The translations under genes and the position numbers were made by a program. This document shows, piece by piece, positions 24,407 to 28,454 of a DNA stretch of 28,454 bases. Source of the stretch: Flavobacteriaceae bacterium UBA4166 (GTDB taxonomy: Bacteria > Bacteroidota > Bacteroidia > Flavobacteriales > Flavobacteriaceae); assembly GCA_002379985.1 (NCBI GenBank), contig DFVG01000028.1:1022-29475 (forward strand), given 5' to 3'. Position 1 is the stretch's first letter. Every line of letters starts with the position of its first letter. A model generated the notes under the pieces. It had not been told where the DNA came from. It did no database searches and saw only the letters and a list, made by a program, of their open reading frames with translations.

Positions 24407-26134
24407 ATGGATGATAAGGACACGGTGAAACTCTGTATTACGATGGCCGGGGCGGTTTCGGCCGGAGCCTACACAGCCGGAGTCTTAGACTACCTCTTAG
24501 ATACTTTGGCACTTTGGGAGGCCGCAAAAGAAAAGAATCGAAAATTAGGGCCAGAACATCCTAAATACGATCACAGCATCCCTATGCATCAGGTTGAGAT
24601 CGATGTGTTAAGTGGCTCATCGGCCGGAGGAATTTCCTGCACCTTGATGTTACTCGCTTTGGCAGATAAAAAATATCGCAGCTTTGGGAGCAGAAATGAA
24701 TTGGGTGAAAATAACGTATTCTATCAAAGTTGGGTGCATATGGCAGACGATGAACATAGTGACACCCTTGAAAAGTTACTTCAAATTGATGATTTGAAGA
24801 AGTATAAATCGGTGCACTCTTTGCTGAACACCTTACCTATTGAAGAAATAGCCGATACTGCATTGAACGTAAAGGAACCACGCGTGCTTCCTAAATTTGC
24901 TTCCGATAGCCTGGATGTTATTTTAACGACCACTAATTTACGCGGACTCAATTTTCAGGTGAATTTCGATGAACTGGATCGCTCAGGTTCCAAAGGGACA
25001 ATCATTACCAATCACGGTGGGTTTTTCCGCTACAAGCTTACGAATGAAAAATTTAAAACCGGTATTCCGGAAGCCGAAGAAGAACTCTATTATGTCTTGG
25101 ATTTACAAGACGATAAACACGTCAACTATTTAAAAAATGCGACCTTGAGCACGGCGGCATTTCCCGTAGGACTAGAATCTCGCGAAATGAAAGTGGCTTC
25201 CGAATACATTCAACGGTACCCGAAATATTTGTTCAACGAAAGCGCAGGGATCACTGCATTGATCCCAGATGGTGACACCTATAGCTTTACATCTGTAGAT
25301 GGCGGTGTGATCAATAATGAGCCTTATGGTATCGGACTGCGGATCTTGAAGGAGAAGAATCCTGAGCATTGTAATAACGAGAAGTATGCGGTTATTATGG
25401 TTGATCCCTTTCCTAATAAAGATACGGATGTACCCCACACAGGAAAAGGAATCTTTGCAACGCTTTCCGGGTTGTTCAAGGCCTTACGTAATCAAGTTAT
25501 GTTCAATCAAGATGGAATTATTGATGCGTTAGATACAAGTGACCGTACCAAGTTTTTAATTGAACCCATTCGGAAGATCGAAAAAGACGGGGATTGGGTA
25601 CGCCCTAAGAGCGATTTAGCAAGTTCCCCCATAGCAGGGTTTGCGGGCTTTATCAATAGTGAATTCAGAAAACATGATTTTCAATTAGGGCGAAAGAATT
25701 GTCAGAACTTCTTGCGCTATCACTTTGCAGTAGCCGAAGAAAATGTAGCGAAACGCCTAAGTATTTCTCTTCCGGAAGACGCGAAAAAACGCTTTGAATT
25801 TGCGTTACCTCCAAAAGACCCGAACGGAAAGAAGTTTTTCCCTTTTATTCCTGATGTACGTGTAAAGCGAAGTTTTGATGAGCAGTTAGACGTGGCGACC
25901 TTTGGAGAGGATGCTAAGATCACCTTATTTTCTTATCCCAGCGTATCCTTTAAAGATTTTGAGAAACGATACAAGAAAAAAATTAAAAACCGTATTGGCT
26001 ATTTGGTGAAGTATATGGTCAATAGTTCTGTGTTGTCAGGGCTTGCAAACTTTTTTTATACGAAACGAGCCGGATATCGTTTTGTAAAAGACAGCCTAGA
26101 ACGAGAATTACGTGATAATGACCTTTTACGTTAG
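24407..26134 (+). CDS. Patatin-like phospholipase
   Basis: This 575-residue hydrolase of the patatin class uses a Ser-Asp dyad. The nucleophile is Ser72 in LSGSSAG (GxSxG), the acid is Asp298 in SVDGGVINNEP, and the oxyanion-hole segment is the Gly-rich MAGAVSAGAYTAGVL at residues 13-27. The classic DGGGxRG form is replaced by this GAVSAGAY version, as in the longer bacterial patatin-like proteins. Residues about 30-65 form a charged insertion between the oxyanion loop and the nucleophile elbow, and a C-terminal extension of about 250 residues follows the Asp. There is no signal peptide, so it is probably cytoplasmic or membrane-peripheral. A lipid substrate is inferred from the family. The Cys-rich gene starts 6 bp downstream. 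Confidence 0.9.
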   Translation: MDDKDTVKLCITMAGAVSAGAYTAGVLDYLLDTLALWEAAKEKNRKLGPEHPKYDHSIPMHQVEIDVLSGSSAGGISCTLMLLALADKKYRSFGSRNELGENNVFYQSWVHMADDEHSDTLEKLLQIDDLKKYKSVHSLLNTLPIEEIADTALNVKEPRVLPKFASDSLDVILTTTNLRGLNFQVNFDELDRSGSKGTIITNHGGFFRYKLTNEKFKTGIPEAEEELYYVLDLQDDKHVNYLKNATLSTAAFPVGLESREMKVASEYIQRYPKYLFNESAGITALIPDGDTYSFTSVDGGVINNEPYGIGLRILKEKNPEHCNNEKYAVIMVDPFPNKDTDVPHTGKGIFATLSGLFKALRNQVMFNQDGIIDALDTSDRTKFLIEPIRKIEKDGDWVRPKSDLASSPIAGFAGFINSEFRKHDFQLGRKNCQNFLRYHFAVAEENVAKRLSISLPEDAKKRFEFALPPKDPNGKKFFPFIPDVRVKRSFDEQLDVATFGEDAKITLFSYPSVSFKDFEKRYKKKIKNRIGYLVKYMVNSSVLSGLANFFYTKRAGYRFVKDSLERELRDNDLLR

Positions 26135-26140
26135 ATCAAA

Positions 26141-26323
26141 ATGATTGAACATTTTTTTCAATGTCCGCATTGTTGGGAAACCATATCTATGTTAGTGGAT
26201 GTTTCGGTTTCAAGACAAACATATATTGAAGATTGTGAAGTTTGTTGTAATCCTATTCAGATAGAAGCGCGATGCGAAGCTGGCGCTATCATTTCATTTG
26301 ACGCCCGTAGTATCGAGCAATAA
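26141..26323 (+). CDS. CPXCG-type Cys-rich small protein
   Basis: This 60-residue protein has CPHC at residues 8-11 and C-x2-C-C at 32-36, with a further Cys45. The pattern matches the Cys_rich_CPXG family of small zinc-ribbon-like proteins (consensus CPYCGE...CPVCCxPI), here with Trp in place of the first Gly. Two CxxC pairs about 20 residues apart would hold one zinc ion. It lies 6 bp after the patatin gene and is probably cotranscribed. Function of the family is unknown. Confidence 0.85.
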   Translation: MIEHFFQCPHCWETISMLVDVSVSRQTYIEDCEVCCNPIQIEARCEAGAIISFDARSIEQ

Positions 26324-26328
26324 TTTCG
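26298..26328 (+). promoter_or_regulatory. Candidate promoter of the SpoIIAA-like gene
   Basis: TTG (26298-26300) and TAATTTCG (26321-26328, one mismatch) are 20 bp apart, and the ATG follows at 26355. It overlaps the end of the Cys-rich gene. In such AT-rich DNA a chance match is possible. Confidence 0.25.
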
Positions 26329-26354
26329 TACCTTGTACTGTAAATAAGTGTTTT

Positions 26355-26720
26355 ATGATCTCTAGCTTCAGTTTTTCAGAAAATACTGTGGGGTTTTTAA
26401 TTGAAGGGAAATTCAATTCTAAACAAGGAGATAAATTACAACAGCTGATTACAGATAAATTACAAACCTTTCCAAAAATTAACTTGTATTTGGAAGATGC
26501 AAATATTGAAAGTTTTTCATTACAAGCGGTTTTTGAAAATGTACTTTTCAAATACAATCATGCTAAAAACTTCCATAAAGTAGCATTGGTAACGAATCGG
26601 AATTGGATTCATTTATGCGGAAAAATTGATGCTTTGATTTTACATGGGGAGGTACGTTCCTTTCCTTCCGAAGAACGCTTAAAAGCCATGTCCTGGATTG
26701 CTGAAGGTGCAATTGACTAG
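26355..26720 (+). CDS. SpoIIAA-like (STAS/SEC14-type) small protein
   Basis: From the ATG at 26355 this encodes 121 residues. The pattern VGFLIEGKFNSKQGDKLQQLI, INLYLEDANIESFSLQAVFENV, HKVALVTNRNWIHL and GEVRSFPSEERLKAMSWI fits the SpoIIAA-like family (alternating strands and helices, ending in F-x-x-E/D-E-x-x-x-A-x-x-W). In-frame codons back to 26298 overlap the preceding gene and show no family similarity, so the later ATG is preferred. Members are small soluble proteins of unknown function, some proposed to bind lipophilic ligands. The DNA is AT-rich like the preceding small gene. It converges with the AsmA-like gene, with a 9-bp gap. Confidence 0.8.
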   Translation: MISSFSFSENTVGFLIEGKFNSKQGDKLQQLITDKLQTFPKINLYLEDANIESFSLQAVFENVLFKYNHAKNFHKVALVTNRNWIHLCGKIDALILHGEVRSFPSEERLKAMSWIAEGAID

Positions 26721-26729
26721 ATTGAATTA

Positions 26730-28274
26730 CTAATCATCGTCGTCATTGTGGTCGAGTACCGCTTTCCGAAGCCCTCCCATGATATTGATCCAAATATAGT
26801 TGAATGCCGACTTGTTCTTCACCCTGCTGGTTGTCGTGGTGCCTTCTTTAAATCCATCGTCTTCGTCACTAGATTCTTTATTAACAATTGCGTTTGCTAG
26901 GAGGTTTGTCAATTCTTTCGTATCACGACGGTCTTTTTCCAACATGCGTATCTTGAAATTGTTAAACCGTGTTTTTAAATTAATATGTCCTTGATCGTCA
27001 TTGCCGGTAATGGTAAAATAGGTCTTGTTAATACTTCCTTCCAAGGCCATTCGTGAGGACGGAATGGTAAAACTATTCATCACTTGGGCATTGAAAGCAC
27101 CTGCTTCACATTCAAAGGTAAAGCGATCTAGTGTGTCTTGCACGCGAAAGGTCCATGAGGCCGTGATCGGAGTGGTTTCAAAAATATCACTGTTTACCTT
27201 GATTCGTGTGCTTGTGCTGTCAGGATAGGTATTTCCAACATGCGCTATAGTACCTTTAAAACGTTGAAAAGTTACCTCCCCGGGAGGTTCTGGTGTCGTC
27301 ACTTTTTCGCGATAGACCAAGCTGAGGTCAGCAACATCCACCGAATCTATTGCCATTGGGAAAGGTAACTCGCGTAACAATTGCCCAAACATAGGTTTAA
27401 ATCGGGTATCGTCGGGAAGCCGTTTGTCTCGGTAAATATCGATTTCGGGTTGTGATATCAGCAATGATTTGGCAAAAACACCCCATTGTTTGGTTTCTTT
27501 CTTTCCTTGAAAGCCTTCGAATAGAAGTTTTGGAATCTTGATATCATAGTGATCTTTTTCTCGGGGAGCTCGCTGAGAAAGTTGCGTACGAGAAACTTGT
27601 GTATTAAGGGCAAATCGATCTAACGCTAGCCTATTATTCTTCAGTGTTATCGTTGCTGTGGTAAGTTGGTCAAACTGATTTAATTGCAGAAAAGTGGAAT
27701 CCGCATTAAAGCTTATTTTTTCGTAGGTAGGTATGTTCTTTTGAATAGGGGCTATGTCATTAATAGCTGCGGAAACATTCGAAAAATAGGCTTTAATACT
27801 GTCTTCTTGCGTCAGTAAACTGATATTCGCATGCTGAAGCATAATATTCTTGATCTGAAAGGTTTTGTTGGAGTCGTTTTCTTTTGTTTTCGAAGCCGGA
27901 AAGTTTCGCGTGGTATAGTATGCAACAGTAGGATGGTCGAGCTGTAAGCGGTTGATTCGGATCGCATCCTTTGTCAGGTAATCCCAATAATGAATTCCCT
28001 TTAAAGCCAAAGCGTCGGCCTGAAAAGATAACACATTTTTCGAAGCGTCAGCGCTATCACTTATTTGAATATTGGGCTGTTTGAGCGCATAAGAAGCCGT
28101 CCAGAGATTAAAGGAACTTTTGTCGTAAGATATAGCATATCCTTGCGGCAAGGCTTCTTCTACGGCGGTATCTATCTTAGCACGAATAAAGAAAGCACCC
28201 ACACCATATCCAAGAAGAATAACGATTAAAATGATACCCGAAGTGTAGAGAAAGCGTTTTAGATTTTTTGACAT
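26730..28274 (-). CDS. AsmA-like membrane-anchored protein
   Basis: From the ATG at 28274 this encodes 514 residues. An N-terminal transmembrane helix (about 8-30, LYTSGIILIVILLGYGVGAFF) is followed by a long, beta-rich, presumably periplasmic domain. Segments such as RINRLQLDHPTVAYYT and IKNIMLQHANISLLTQ (near residues 110-155) have the repeating amphipathic strand pattern of AsmA/DUF748-like proteins, which in other bacteria affect outer-membrane lipid transport. The C-terminus ends in an acidic tail (DHNDDDD). A TTG at 28292 in frame would add six residues; the ATG is the simpler start. It is weakly conserved overall, so the family call is tentative. It is divergent from the tRNA gene, with about 115 bp between. 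Confidence 0.75.
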   Translation of the reverse strand: MSKNLKRFLYTSGIILIVILLGYGVGAFFIRAKIDTAVEEALPQGYAISYDKSSFNLWTASYALKQPNIQISDSADASKNVLSFQADALALKGIHYWDYLTKDAIRINRLQLDHPTVAYYTTRNFPASKTKENDSNKTFQIKNIMLQHANISLLTQEDSIKAYFSNVSAAINDIAPIQKNIPTYEKISFNADSTFLQLNQFDQLTTATITLKNNRLALDRFALNTQVSRTQLSQRAPREKDHYDIKIPKLLFEGFQGKKETKQWGVFAKSLLISQPEIDIYRDKRLPDDTRFKPMFGQLLRELPFPMAIDSVDVADLSLVYREKVTTPEPPGEVTFQRFKGTIAHVGNTYPDSTSTRIKVNSDIFETTPITASWTFRVQDTLDRFTFECEAGAFNAQVMNSFTIPSSRMALEGSINKTYFTITGNDDQGHINLKTRFNNFKIRMLEKDRRDTKELTNLLANAIVNKESSDEDDGFKEGTTTTSRVKNKSAFNYIWINIMGGLRKAVLDHNDDDD

Positions 28275-28349
28275 ACAATTAAAAATAAGCAATAGGCATC
28301 AACTCGTAAAAAGTTTGTGAGAAACTGTTAAATTTCGATGTTATTTGGC

Positions 28350-28379
28350 TTGTCAGAATTAAAAATGATTGTATCTTTG
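28350..28379 (+). promoter_or_regulatory. Promoter of tRNA-fMet
   Basis: TTG (28350-28352) and an exact -7 box TATCTTTG (28372-28379) are 19 bp apart. The tRNA begins 11 bases after the -7 box, which fits a very short 5' leader. This is the best-formed promoter in the window. Confidence 0.65.
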
Positions 28380-28389
28380 CCTTCCACAT

Positions 28390-28454
<65 letters not shown>

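Overview
The window reads as chromosomal DNA from a marine or aquatic member of the Flavobacteriaceae (Bacteroidota). Four things support this: a complete gldK-gldL-gldM-gldN cluster (gliding motility / type IX secretion core), promoters of the Bacteroidota type (TTG near -33, TAnnTTTG near -7), A-rich leaders instead of strong Shine-Dalgarno sites, and many Cys-anchored lipoproteins. Nearly all of it is coding and no gene-free stretch exceeds about 200 bases. I found no insertion sequence, prophage, CRISPR array or plasmid function.

Left part (1-4987, minus strand): one tight operon transcribed leftward from a good promoter at 5025-5056. Its order is miaB (tRNA methylthiolation), an unrecognised lipoprotein, a sigma-54 activator with no sensor domain, lptE (LPS export), and a TPR-type protein that runs off the left edge. 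Spacers are 6, 23 and 4 bp, and the last pair shares one base (TAATG).

Middle-left (5112-6519): a multi-spanning membrane protein on the plus strand overlaps the 3' end of a convergent gene for a family I inorganic pyrophosphatase. That enzyme carries a signal peptide and a probable lipid anchor. The divergent region between it and topA holds a clean intrinsic terminator (6636-6662) with no gene in front of it.

Centre (6722-15104, plus strand): topA (DNA topoisomerase I) overlaps by 4 bp a gene for an arginase-fold protein that has lost half of the metal ligands. Then come gldK, gldL, gldM and gldN with their own promoter and a strong terminator at 15128-15160. GldK and GldN build the periplasmic/outer-membrane ring of the type IX system; GldL and GldM form the proton-driven inner-membrane motor. 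The key charged residues of that motor (GldL E51, GldM R9) are present. No gldO paralogue follows gldN.

Right part (15173-28454): an FAD-dependent oxidoreductase, a convergent DUF983 zinc-ribbon membrane protein, a divergently transcribed ABC-F ATPase, and a complete tripartite RND efflux operon (adaptor, pump, TolC-like channel). These are followed by a patatin-like phospholipase with a 60-residue Cys-rich protein behind it, a SpoIIAA-like small protein, a convergent AsmA-like membrane-anchored protein, and the 5' part of an initiator tRNA-fMet cut by the right edge.

I see no unmistakable new multi-gene system. The items most worth a second look are the degenerate arginase-fold protein joined to topA and the gliding genes, the lipoprotein pyrophosphatase with a substituted active-site lysine, the orphan terminator upstream of topA, and the sensor-less sigma-54 activator inside an LPS-export operon.
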